Shown piece by piece: positions 1 to 8,532 of a DNA stretch of 64,000 nucleotides. Position 1 is the first letter of the stretch. Each line of letters starts with the position of its first letter. Position numbers and translations under genes: made by a program. Below the pieces are notes generated by a model that was not told the DNA's origin, made no database searches, and saw nothing but the letters and a program-made list of their open reading frames with translations. Origin of the DNA: Eurosta solidaginis (Eukaryota; Arthropoda; Insecta; Diptera; Tephritidae); contig NW_027136968.1 of assembly GCF_040869045.1 (NCBI RefSeq), forward strand, positions 393,099 through 457,098. Direction: 5' to 3'.

Positions 1-536
1 AACAGCAGCATCAACATCTGCCGCAGCGCGCACGCCAAAACCTGTGTCCGGATCTTGCTATTTATGTTACGCACAAAAGGAAAAACGCCGTAGAAAAACC
101 AGAAAGCTGTGCGCCAAATGTAAGAAGCCAATGTGTCTTGTACATTCGGTCACATCAACAAATTGCTCTATTTGCCATGATTTTCCTTAGATATAAGATG
201 CATTTTTATAATTTTTATAATAAAAGTCAATAATATAATGTGTGAAATGAATATTTTTAATTCTTCAAATAAAAAAATAATATAAAAAATGTTTTTTTTT
301 TGATTATTATGAGAATTTTTACTATTGGGGTACAAACGTATCCCGGGTGTATGTTTACGTATATAATGTGTTTGGAAGGCTGTAGCTCCTGAACCAATGG
401 TCCGATCTGGTTCAAATTTTGAATTTGAACTCAAAACTAAATAATCAATAACAATACTCTAGGTATAGCAGTTGAAAAGTTAAAACACTTCAAAGTTGAT
501 ACTGGATACATTTGTACCCGAGTGTGTGTTCTAGGG
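1..536 (+). mobile_element. piggyBac-family DNA transposon, 3' portion
   Basis: The window opens inside a piggyBac-type element. It holds the C-terminal end of the transposase, a 3' untranslated stretch, a subterminal inverted repeat and the right terminus. The terminus reads TCTAGGG at 530-536 and is followed by TTAA at 537-540, which matches the known piggyBac end (CCCTAGA inverted) and its TTAA target preference. Directly after the TTAA a BEL/Pao reading frame begins, so this element inserted into that retrotransposon. The left half, and the matching TTAA on the other side, lie outside the window. Confidence 0.85.
2..190 (+). CDS. piggyBac transposase, C-terminal cysteine-rich domain (partial)
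   Basis: The open frame from base 2 to the TAG at 188-190 encodes the last 62 residues of a piggyBac-like transposase; the start is outside the window. The tail has paired cysteines in a CYLCYAQKEKRRRKTRKLC pattern, then CAKCKKPMCLVH, and ends CSICHDFP. This is the zinc-binding RING/PHD-like domain that closes piggyBac transposases and binds the terminal repeats. The visible part has no stop or frameshift, but whether the catalytic core is intact cannot be judged. The family call is secure because the terminus downstream is also piggyBac-like. Confidence 0.82.
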   Translation, partial: TAASTSAAARTPKPVSGSCYLCYAQKEKRRRKTRKLCAKCKKPMCLVHSVTSTNCSICHDFP

Positions 537-540
537 TTAA
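328..540 (+). repeat. piggyBac subterminal inverted repeat, terminus and TTAA target site
   Basis: GGGTACAAACGTATCC at 328-343 and GGATACATTTGTACCC at 504-519 are inverted copies with one mismatch. The terminal TCTAGGG (530-536) abuts TTAA (537-540). Internal plus terminal inverted repeats at one end are normal piggyBac architecture. AT-rich 3' UTR occupies 191-327. Confidence 0.75.
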
Positions 541-1456
541 TAAAAAATCCGGATTTAGGGAAAGAATATATTAGGGTACTCTCGGAATACGAGACGCTCG
601 GACATATCAAAAAAATCAACAGTGCAGTCGCCGCAGATGACACAAATAATTACTTTCTGCCACACCACGCCGTTGTAAAAGCAGAAAGTATAACGATAAA
701 AGTTCGAGTCGTTTTCAGTGCCTCAAGCCCGACGGCTAATGGAACCAGTCTAAACGACATTGTCCTACCTACAAGCAGATCTAAAGTGTTATATAAGAAA
801 AAATGTATAGGCAAATTTGAATGGATGCCAACCATACCAAATTTCAGAGGATTGTTTTCCGAAAAGACATTAGTGAACCAATAGGCCTCTATGAACTAAA
901 GACCGTAACGTTCGGAGTTAACTGCGCTCCATACCTGGCCATCAGAATGCTTCTACAGCTAGCTGACGATGTTGAAAATTCCCATCCAACAGCATCGAGC
1001 ATCCTGCGAGAATGCATGTACGTAGACGACGTATTAGGCGGAGGACACACCATTTCATCGACCATTAAGCAAGGGATGAAATCCGACAGGTACTTCAGTC
1101 AGCTGGTTTTCCATTCGTAAATGGACACCAAACTCGGAGGCAGTTCTAAAAGACATCCCCAAAACTGATCGACAAGCGAAGACTTTTTGGCGTTCGAAGA
1201 CACCAGCACCGTGAAGGCATTGGGCATAAGATGGAATGCGCACTCCAATCTCTTTTATTTTAGAGCAGGACCACTGGAGGATCCGGAATATTTAACTAAG
1301 CGAGAAATATTGTCAGTCATAGTGGCAAAAATATTAATGCAGAATATTTGGTTAGAAGGCACCGGATGGGACGAGCCTGTCTCACCAAATACATCAGAAC
1401 GGTGGAAAAACTTCACCCAACACTATGGCGAAATAGGTACCACACGGATACCGTAG
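541..1456 (+). pseudogene. BEL/Pao reverse transcriptase remnant
   Basis: Translation across frames gives typical BEL/Pao RT blocks: YFLPHHAVVKAES, then VVFSASSPTANGTSLNDIV, then the frame holding FQRIVFRKD, VTFGVNCAPYLAIR and the catalytic box YVDDVLGG near 1020-1043. A later part, KALGIRWNAHSNLFYF, and LTKREILSVI joined directly to VAKILMQNIWLEGTGWDE match the thumb/connection region. The segment that should carry the first catalytic aspartate is missing just before MYRQI at about 802-817, with a TGA right after it. A second deletion removes residues between LSVI and VAKIL. The protein cannot be functional. Confidence 0.82.
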
Positions 1457-2020
1457 TGGGTAAATTTTTCCCCGGAAGACGAAATAGAAATCCACGGCTT
1501 CTGTGACGCTTCCGAGAAAGCATATGCTGCAGCGGTATATATGCGCGTAAAAAGAGACGATCAGGTTTTCATACACTTACTCTTAGCAAAAACCAGAGTA
1601 GCTCCAGTGAAAAGCATCTCGCTACCACGTTTAGAACTCTGCGGCGCCGTGCTGCTCGCAGAAATGATTGAATCAATATTCCGAAACATTCATTTGAGAG
1701 CAGCAAAATTTCACCTCTGGACGGATTCAACCATCGTACTCGCATGGATACGCAAGCCGCCCTGTACTTGGTCAACCTTCATCGCACATCGCATCACCAA
1801 GATCCCCTACATGGTCGGTAACAAGGACTGGCTTCACGTTGACTCGGAATCTAACCCAGCGGATTTGGGACGCAGAGGACTACTTGCGTCAGATTTGGTC
1901 AGCAATTCGTTGTAGTGGCAGGTTCCTTCTTGGCTACAAGAAGACAATTCTCACAGGCCAGCATAAGACGCCGATTACAACACTCCGACAAGGGTAGACC
2001 ATATAGATATTCTTGATCGA
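1457..2020 (+). pseudogene. BEL/Pao RNase H and connection remnant
   Basis: The frame reads [20 protein letters not shown] near 1485-1545, [17 protein letters not shown] near 1618-1669 and [14 protein letters not shown] near 1708-1752. These are the three acidic RNase H blocks (D, E, D) that follow RT in BEL/Pao pol. After a TAG at 1913-1915 the connection continues as WQVPSWLQEDNSHRPA and stops again. The domain core looks conserved despite in-frame stops. It would have degraded the RNA strand during reverse transcription. Confidence 0.8.
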
Positions 2021-2945
2021 TTTTCAGATTTGCCACGAGCTTTGAAAGTCCTATCTTATGTTAGGAGATTCTATAAAAGAACGCATTCTAAAACTAAAGC
2101 CGTGTTCCAAGAAAAGTCGTGCATAATCTCAGCCGATGAGACTAAGGCAACGACTCAAGCATTAATAAGGGTCTGCCAGAAACAATTTTACGGTACAGAA
2201 TATTTAAAATTGAACAATAGGGAAACTATTGATCGAAATAGTGAAATACTGTCACTCAACCCATACATCGACAAATATGATATTATTAGAACAGGGGGGC
2301 GTCTAAGGGCTTCAAAAGACATGTCATACAACGAGCGTCATCCGATCATCTTGCCTTACAACTTTAGGCTGTCTCGCCTTATAGTCATGATGTTTCATCA
2401 TGACTCCCTTAATGGCGAGAACCAGCTCATGCTACGTCTCATCCGAACCCAATATTGGATACCGAATGTCAAGACCACGATCAGAGCCATCATCCACGCA
2501 TTATTCACCTACAGCAGGCACCGTCCCAACTTATGGGTACCCTTCCCTGCGAACGTACCACTTTTACCCGCGCGTTCACCAATACCGAGGTAGACTTCGC
2601 AGGACCTTTCGAAATCAAAAGCTACCGCGAGAAGAAGATGTCCGAAAAACATCTACTCCGACAACGGTACAAACTTTCCTGACCCCGGCGTCCAATGACC
2701 CAACGGACCTGGAGCCACTAACCTCAGGACATTTCCTAACGGACAGCCATTTTCTGGCGCCGCCCGAACCGGATGCGAACAAAAACCCTGCCTCCATGAT
2801 AAATAGATGGCAGAAGCTCAAGGCCCTCCATCAAACTTTCTGCCGGCGTTGGAAAACCGAATATTTATCCGAACTTCAAAAGCGTGTGCAGTGGAAGCAT
2901 CCCAAACAAAATATACAAGTTGGAGATCTCACTGTCCTCAAAGAG
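2021..2945 (+). pseudogene. BEL/Pao integrase and C-terminal domain remnant
   Basis: RHPIILPYNFRLSRLIVMMF with H and C residues downstream is the zinc-binding N-terminal integrase region. The first catalytic aspartate lies in VDFAGPFEIK (about 2591-2620). The second lies in YSDNGTNF (about 2659-2682, another frame). The roughly 60 residues normally between them are nearly all deleted, and the glutamate block is missing. SGHFLTDSHF, INRWQKLKALHQTFCRRW and QVGDLTVLKE match the C-terminal DUF5641-type domain. The reading frame runs straight into LINE sequence at 2946, so an apparent fused ORF here is an insertion artefact. Confidence 0.8.
2928..2945 (+). repeat. left target-site duplication of the first R1-type LINE
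   Basis: CTCACTGTCCTCAAAGAG lies at the end of the BEL/Pao frame. The same 18 bases with one mismatch recur at 5972-5989, after the LINE 3' region; 14 of them (CTGTCCTCAAAGAG) are identical. R1-clade elements are known to make duplications of about this size. Confidence 0.75.
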
Positions 2946-5483
2946 AGAGGGCTTCCTGGAGGGTTTAGGTCCTTTTGTGACCTTCGGGGCAATGCTGCGG
3001 TTGTGGTGAATGAGCTTAATTATGAATGCTTGTTGTTGAATGCGTCTGAATGGGGAATATGTGCGAGATTGTGGTTACTCCCCGTACCACCCCGGATAAG
3101 CTTGGTACGCCTTCCGTAATGGGGTGGCGTACTGCCGGGGCAAATTGGACTCTGTACGGGTTATACGTCGAGCAGGAGGTGACTGCTACACCCCTCGATG
3201 TATTTGCAGAGCTCCCAGAAGATCAGCAGATTGCCCTTTTGAACGCCTGTATCTGGCGGGTCAATGACAGCATGTTTGAAAGGTGGAAGAAGGAGCGTTT
3301 TCGCTGTGTCAGGTGGTGGACTCGCGAACTGACCCAGAAGAGGAGATCTGTCAGGCGCCTGAGACGTCGGTTTCAACGCGCCCGGCATATCGATTCCGAT
3401 GGTCTGTCCCAGCTTAGAAGTCAATTAAGTGTGGAAACGCGTGAATATAAGAGAATGGTTGTAGAGGTGAAAGAGGAACAATGGCGCAACTTCGTGTCAG
3501 AAAATTCGAACGACCCCTGGGGACAGGTCTACAAGATCTGTAGGGGTCGCCGCCAGACCGAAGTTAATTCCCTCCGTGTGGGCGAGCGAACAATATCAAC
3601 ATGGAGGGAATGTTCAGAGCTGCTTATTGAAGGGTTCTTTCCTAGGGCGGAGATCCAGGTACCTCCCCTTGCACAAGACGTACCTGTGCCTCCACTAGAA
3701 GTTGAAGAGTTGGATTATGCATTTGGCCTGGTTAGGTCTAAACGGTCTCCGGGTTTGCATGCAATAAACGGAGAAATGTGCAAGTGTTTGTGGAAGTTTA
3801 TTCCGAAATACTTGGAAGCCGTTTATGATAAATGCATATGGGAGGGTTACTTTCCACGTGACTGGAAAGCTGCTAGGGTTGTCGTTCTCTTGAAGTCGCC
3901 TGATAAAATAAGATCTGATCCTCGGCCTTACCGAGGTATCAGCCTTCTTCCAGTGCTTGGTAAAGTGCTGGAGAGGGTTATGGTTGAGCGGCTTCAGGAG
4001 CTAGTTGGGGTAACCAGTCGGATAGACAGTTTGGGTTCAGGAAAGGACGCAGCATTGAAGACGCCTGGATGCATGTCCAAGACTGTGTAGAGAGAAGCTC
4101 CAATAAATATGCCCTTGGCATATTTATTGACTTCAAGGGGGCGTATGACGTCCTGCGCTGGGACAGGGTTATCGAGCGGTTAGTGGAGCTCGGCTGCCCG
4201 GAAATTGCTTTGTGGCAGAGCTATTTCTCAGACAGACGAGCTACTATCGTTGGTGCCTGCGAGAGTGTGGAAAGGGAGGTGGCTCGTGGTTGTCCGCAGG
4301 GATCCATCTGTGGTCCATATATATGGAACATGATGATGGACTCCTTGTTAAGGCAACTCGAGCATCTTTGCAAATTCAGCGCCTATGCGGATGACCTCCT
4401 CTTATTAGTCGAGGGGGATTCTCGCGCCAGTATTGAGCGTACCAGCGAGTCACTATGTCAAGTAGTGGCTGGCTGGGGCGCCCATGTTGGCGTAGAGATT
4501 TCGGTGGACAAATCTGTGATGATGCTGCTCAAGGGCAGATTGTCACAGAATCGCCCACTGGTTGTCCGCATCGGCGGGGTCAGCATCAGATACGCGACGA
4601 AAGTCAAATACCTGGGGCTGACAATGGGTGAGCGAATGAACTTCCTGCCACACTTGGATGCTGTCAGGGATAGGATGCAGAATGTTTCGGGGCAGTTACG
4701 ACGAATCATTCGGAGTGACTGGGGCCTGAGTCGCCGTGCCGTTCGCACAATATATCGTGGCCTTTTCGTAGCATGCGCTACTTTTGGTGCCGCCATATGG
4801 TACCGAGCGGTCATGACTGCTCATGGCCAGAGGCGCGTGCTGAGCATACAGAGGTGCATGATGCTCCCATGCTTGCCCTTGTGTCGTACCGTTTCCACGG
4901 ATGCGCTGCAGGTGCTTCTTGGTGCACCCCCTCTCGACCTGGTGGTTATACAGCTTGCTGTTTCCTTCAGGCTGAGAAGGAGGGCAAGTTTGCCGCTGTT
5001 GGAGGATGAATGGGCCGCCGACGATAATGTGGAGAGTGGATGGTTGGAAAATAGGCGTCGATTAGAAGGGGTGGTTAGAGGGAAGTGGCAGGAGCACTGG
5101 GACAATAGTCCCAACGGCAGAGTAACGTACGGGTACATCCGGGACGTTTCATTTGTGGCGGAAAATCCAGACTTCAGATTTAGTCTGAGCCTGGGTTTTC
5201 TGCTTACTGGTCATGGTCCTCTTAATGCATTCTTGCATAAGAGGAGCTTGAGCGAAACGGAGGGGTGTGCATGTGGGGCTGCATATGAGGATTGGTTGCA
5301 TGTGTTGTGCGAGTGCCCGGAGTACTCGGACATAAGGGATTTGGGTAGTTGTGGGGTTAATGTTGATTAAGGTAGGGTTGATGTTAGTGGAGCGCTCTCC
5401 ACTAGTCGGACTATTGATTTGCTCAATAGGTATGCTTTTGAGGTGTTTAGACGGAGGAGACGTGGTGGTGACCGTGGTGGTTA
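2946..5483 (+). pseudogene. R1-type LINE ORF2 (copy 1): endonuclease scrap, RT, CCHC tail
   Basis: A short endonuclease scrap (GLPGGFRSFCDLRG, AAVVVNE) precedes the deletion. The RT follows: SKRSPGLHAINGEMCK near 3739-3783, YRGISLLPVLGKVLERV near 3929-3979, then after a 1-base loss near 4009 the frame with GIFIDFKGAYDVLRW, RGCPQGSICGPYIWN and the active-site box YADDLLLLV (about 4384-4410). The C-terminal CACGAAYEDWLHVLCECPEY is the cysteine-histidine knuckle typical of R1 ORF2. The true end is probably the TAA at 5481-5483, reached through a second frameshift near 5345; the tail reads VFRRRRRGGDRGG. RT catalytic residues survive, but the frameshifts and the lost endonuclease make it dead. 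Confidence 0.85.
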
Positions 5484-5507
5484 ATTTGTGTGTGTGTTCG
5501 TGGATGT

Positions 5508-5530
5508 GGGGGGGGGGGGGGGGGGGGGGG
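5508..5530 (+). repeat. homopolymer tract of 23 guanines in the LINE 3' UTR
   Basis: An uninterrupted run of 23 G begins 25 bases after the ORF2 stop of copy 1 and is followed by a C-rich stretch. It could form a G-quadruplex in RNA or DNA. Such runs are also prone to length error in assemblies, so the exact count is uncertain. Confidence 0.9.
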
Positions 5531-5971
5531 TTCTAACCCCACCTCACCCCTAGGCGGCCGTTCCGGAGTAGGTGGATACTCAACCGGAAGTGGCTTCGGC
5601 TGCGAAAGTCAGACCAAGGCTTTAAAGTGGTACCACGGGGAACAGATAGCCCGCGGAGCTTGCTCCGTTTCTGTTCATTTGCGGTTGGCCCCTTTGGGAG
5701 CATCGTGGTGGCTGTGGTTGATATCCGAATGCGGTAAGAGTTGGTCAGCTCGAATGTGGAGTTGCATTGCAACCGGGTGCCATGACCCATAGAATGGAAG
5801 AGGTGTTAGATAGGCCGCCAACCCCACCAAGGTTATGATGTGTCCACTCACATTATCGATTGGTACCAAGGTAAGCGAGCCTTGGGGGCTGGTCAGACCC
5901 GCTTTGACCTGTGTACTTGGTACATGCGTGAGGTTCGGTCTTCGAAGACAGGCACTCACGTAAAACCTACA
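5531..5971 (+). other. 3' UTR of R1-type LINE copy 1
   Basis: GC-rich noncoding sequence between the poly-G tract and the right target duplication. It contains no poly(A) tail; the element ends ACGTAAAACCTACA just before the duplication. Lack of a long poly(A) is common in R1-clade elements. No rRNA sequence is recognised here or at the flanks, so this copy is not in its classical 28S site. Confidence 0.6.
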
Positions 5972-5989
5972 CTCGCTGTCCTCAAAGAG
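5972..5989 (+). repeat. right target-site duplication of the first R1-type LINE
   Basis: CTCGCTGTCCTCAAAGAG repeats the sequence at 2928-2945 with one mismatch. The following bases (5990 onward) should be the continuation of the interrupted BEL/Pao element, but no clear BEL protein similarity is seen there. Confidence 0.72.
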
Positions 5990-6782
5990 GCCACTCTGAA
6001 TGTGGATTTCGTTGCGAACGGTTGTGCTTTGAAGTCGCGGACAGTCGTTTTAATAAATTCGTTGAGTGCCTTAAGAGTGTTTTTTGTAGCATAAACAAAA
6101 GGGCGGAAAAAACCTTTGTTGTTGTGAAGTGTATAAAGTGTTAGACATTTGGAGCCCCAATTTAGCGGTCAGTGGAAGGTCAATCTCCGGCGGAGCCCTA
6201 ATTTTGTGCGCGTAATTTTGGTTGCTACCAATTTTCGCCCTAACCTCAAAGTGCTTGCACGTGGAGGTAGACTTGTGTGTGCGCGCATTCAATTGGCTGT
6301 GAGTGAGTACCCAGTTGAAAACTTGTGTGTGACTACACACTGTTCCGCTTGCGAACAGTGTTGGACTACTTGCTCAGTGAGCAATTGTGGACTGCCTGCG
6401 TTAGGGGGCATAAACCCATACTTGAATCAGTGGCAGTATCAGCTGTAGTGTTTATAGTCTGCCCGTTCTGCTCTGCGTAGTTTTCGTGCCGGTCGACTCG
6501 TCCCCGATACGGGGAACAGTTTTCCGTCCATCGGGGTGGTGGTAGTGACCACGTCAGCACTTTGCTGACAAACAGCGTACGAGCTACGTCACCGCGTTTT
6601 GCTATAGCTGACGGGTTGGGCTGCTACTGCTGCTGACCACTGGTTCTGAGTGGTTATAGCCCTCTAATTTAGGGCAGCCTACATTCGCCCAGTGGGCATC
6701 GGTTTTCTCTTGGTATATACTTCCACAGCCGTGTCGTAAAAGTGTAACCGGGTTTGCCTCTGTGGACAGGTGCTTTGAGGTA
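5990..6782 (+). other. unassigned leader: LINE copy 2 5' UTR and/or BEL/Pao LTR remnant
   Basis: There is no convincing coding frame in these 790 bases. An AATAAA lies near 6051 and a GTTAGACA at about 6137-6144 is followed by TTTGGAGCCCCAA, which resembles an LTR end plus a primer-binding site. The rest probably includes the 5' UTR of the second LINE, whose ORF1 begins at 6783. The border between the two cannot be placed by eye. Confidence 0.4.
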
Positions 6783-8530
6783 ATGAAGGGTGTTGCAAAA
6801 AAGCGCCCGGGGCCGCGTTCCGTCGGAAGCCGTTCTTCGACGGCCGCTGATGGGTCGACCTCGGGAGAGGATAGAGGGGTAAGTGCGCGGCAGTTCTTGA
6901 AAGTGAACACCGGGAAGGCTACCGCTGTGCAAACCGGTCGCAAAGCTGATAAAAAAGCGGGTAAGTCGGGGAAGGCGACCACCTCGAAAATCGCTGAGCA
7001 AGGAGGTAAGGGCGGGCTGAGTAAGTCCGCGAAATCGGAGGATGAGGAGAGTATTCTCCCGAAATCCGACGACGACGCGGACTTACCCAGTCTGCCGGAA
7101 TCCAGGGTATGTCCCTTAAGCTGGGACAAATCGGATGTAACGGGGGTGCCGGTTTCATTGCTGAGTCCGTGGTGACTACTGTCGCTGGCTCCTCAACCGA
7201 CGGTAAAGCCGCCAATGGCGTGCCAGAGACTGCTGCTGACGGTGAGGATGCAATCGACGGTAGTATAACTGCGGGCAAGGACGCAAACGAGCCGGTGAAG
7301 TTTTTAGGGGGGGAGGAAATGGGGGAGAAAACTGTGGAGGAATCGGGGGAGAAGGGCGCTGGCGCTGCTGAGAGCTGTGGTCCGGCGAGCCTTCCGGCGA
7401 TCAGTCCGCTGGAGGTAAGACTGCGAGTGGGTGATCCCTTGCAGCTGGCGGGAGCGCTAGTGCTTCTAGGGCTACCTCTGGAGTGGATGGCTTCTGGGTT
7501 GTCGCCCTAAAGAGGATCACCGCTAGCTTTAGCAGGGTGGTCTTTGGAAACAGCGGTGCAGACCTCAAGTCTGCTGAGAGGCTGATGGAGGTTTCCTCAG
7601 AGTATGAGGCCCCCCTAATGACGGCTATAGCCGAGAATGCCCGACTCCGCGGACAAATTGAGGCGATGTCATTACGGGGCGTCATGCTGGGGGTGCATCC
7701 CCACGCAGCGGTGGGTCTGCCACCGCAGATCGTTTGGCGATGCCGCCTCCGAGCACGACGGTCCCGGCTGCCATCGTACCTGCGCCTGCTGTCCCAAAGC
7801 CGCTTCACTCCTGGTCGGCGGTCGTCAAGGGCGGCAAACCCGGAGTATCCTCGAAAGAAGTAGTCGAGAAGATAAATAAGGAGGTTGGGCCGACAATTGG
7901 TGTACGTGTGCACCAAGTGAAACCTGTGCGGTCGGGTGGGGTAGTTATCCTCCTACCCTCCAAGGAGGAGCGGGACAAAGTCCTCGCGAATAGGAAGTTT
8001 TCGGAGGTGGGGTTGGAAGTATGCGAGAACCGGAAGCAAGGCACCAGGGTGGTCATTCGGGGGGTTTACGCGCAAATCTCCCCTGACGAGTTCATGGAAG
8101 AGGTCTTTCGCCTAAACCTCACGAAGGTCGACCCTGAGAGTCAGAGGTTAGGCTGATCAGCCGACCTTGGAAAGCGGACGTCGATGGAGCAACGGTGGCC
8201 GTCACCCTGGAGGGACCGGACAAATTAATGTCCGCCCTCTTGGATGCGGGCCGCTGTTACGTCAAGTTGTTCCCCTTCCCGGTTCGGCCGGAGAATCTAA
8301 CCTATAGCTGCTTCCGTTGCCTGAGCTTTGATCACCAGGTGAGGGACTGTGGGTTGCAGGCTGCCGTCTGTAGGAGGTGCGGGCAGGAAGGGCATATTGA
8401 GGCAAAGTGCCCTAATGGGGTGCATTGCCGAAATTGTGCATTCAGGGGCAGACCTGCCGCACATCTTATGATGTCGGCGGAATGCCCGACATATGCTGCC
8501 GTTGTTGCCCGTGCATTCGCCAGACATTAA
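6783..8530 (+). pseudogene. R1-type LINE ORF1 (gag-like protein) with frameshifts
   Basis: The first plausible start is the ATG at 6783, giving a basic N-terminus (KGVAKKRPGPRS) followed by an acidic, serine-rich stretch. At least four frameshifts (near 7110, 7400, 7710 and 8130) break the frame. A central domain reads SWSAVVKGGKPGVSSKEVV and GVVILLPSKEERDKVLANR, typical of the RRM-like part of R1/TRAS ORF1. The C-terminus has zinc knuckles CFRCLSFDHQVRDC, CRRCGQEGHIEAKC and a third CRNCAFRGRPAAHLMMSAEC. Such proteins coat the element RNA and carry it to the nucleus. The frame stops with TAA at 8528-8530. Confidence 0.82.
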
Positions 8531-8532
8531 TG
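8528..8532 (+). promoter_or_regulatory. TAATG overlapping stop-start junction between LINE ORF1 and ORF2
   Basis: The ORF1 TAA (8528-8530) and the ORF2 ATG (8530-8532) share one base. The same UAAUG pentamer is known to couple ORF2 translation to ORF1 termination in the R1-clade element SART1. Its presence right at the junction fixes the ORF2 start. Confidence 0.75.

Larger units (their letters stand above)
537..2945 (+). mobile_element. BEL/Pao LTR retrotransposon, degenerate pol region
   Basis: Pol remnants run in canonical BEL/Pao order: reverse transcriptase, RNase H, integrase, then the C-terminal DUF5641-type domain. The element is cut at its 5' side by the piggyBac insertion and at 2945 by an R1-type LINE. 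No LTR is recognisable on the left. Frameshifts, stops and several internal deletions show it is long dead. A possible LTR end and primer-binding site at about 6142-6165 may belong to this or another BEL element. Confidence 0.85.
2946..5971 (+). mobile_element. R1-clade non-LTR retrotransposon, truncated copy 1
   Basis: The copy starts within the endonuclease region at the same point where copy 2 reads AGAGGGCTTCCTGGAGG, so it is 5' truncated. It has an internal deletion near 3067 that joins endonuclease residue codons directly to the region found at about 9188 in copy 2; roughly 0.4 kb is lost. It keeps the whole RT, the C-terminal zinc finger, and a 3' UTR of about 0.49 kb that copy 2 lacks. 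An 18-bp target duplication brackets it. By eye it is very similar to copy 2 over 3.07-4.89 kb, so both derive from one recent family. Confidence 0.85.

Noticed and set aside
2400..3119. A single protein joining BEL/Pao C-terminus and LINE endonuclease
   Set aside because: The open frame crosses an insertion boundary marked by a target duplication; the fusion is accidental.
5490..5792. Glycine-rich frame over the poly-G tract
   Set aside because: It is produced by the homopolymer and lies in the LINE 3' UTR.
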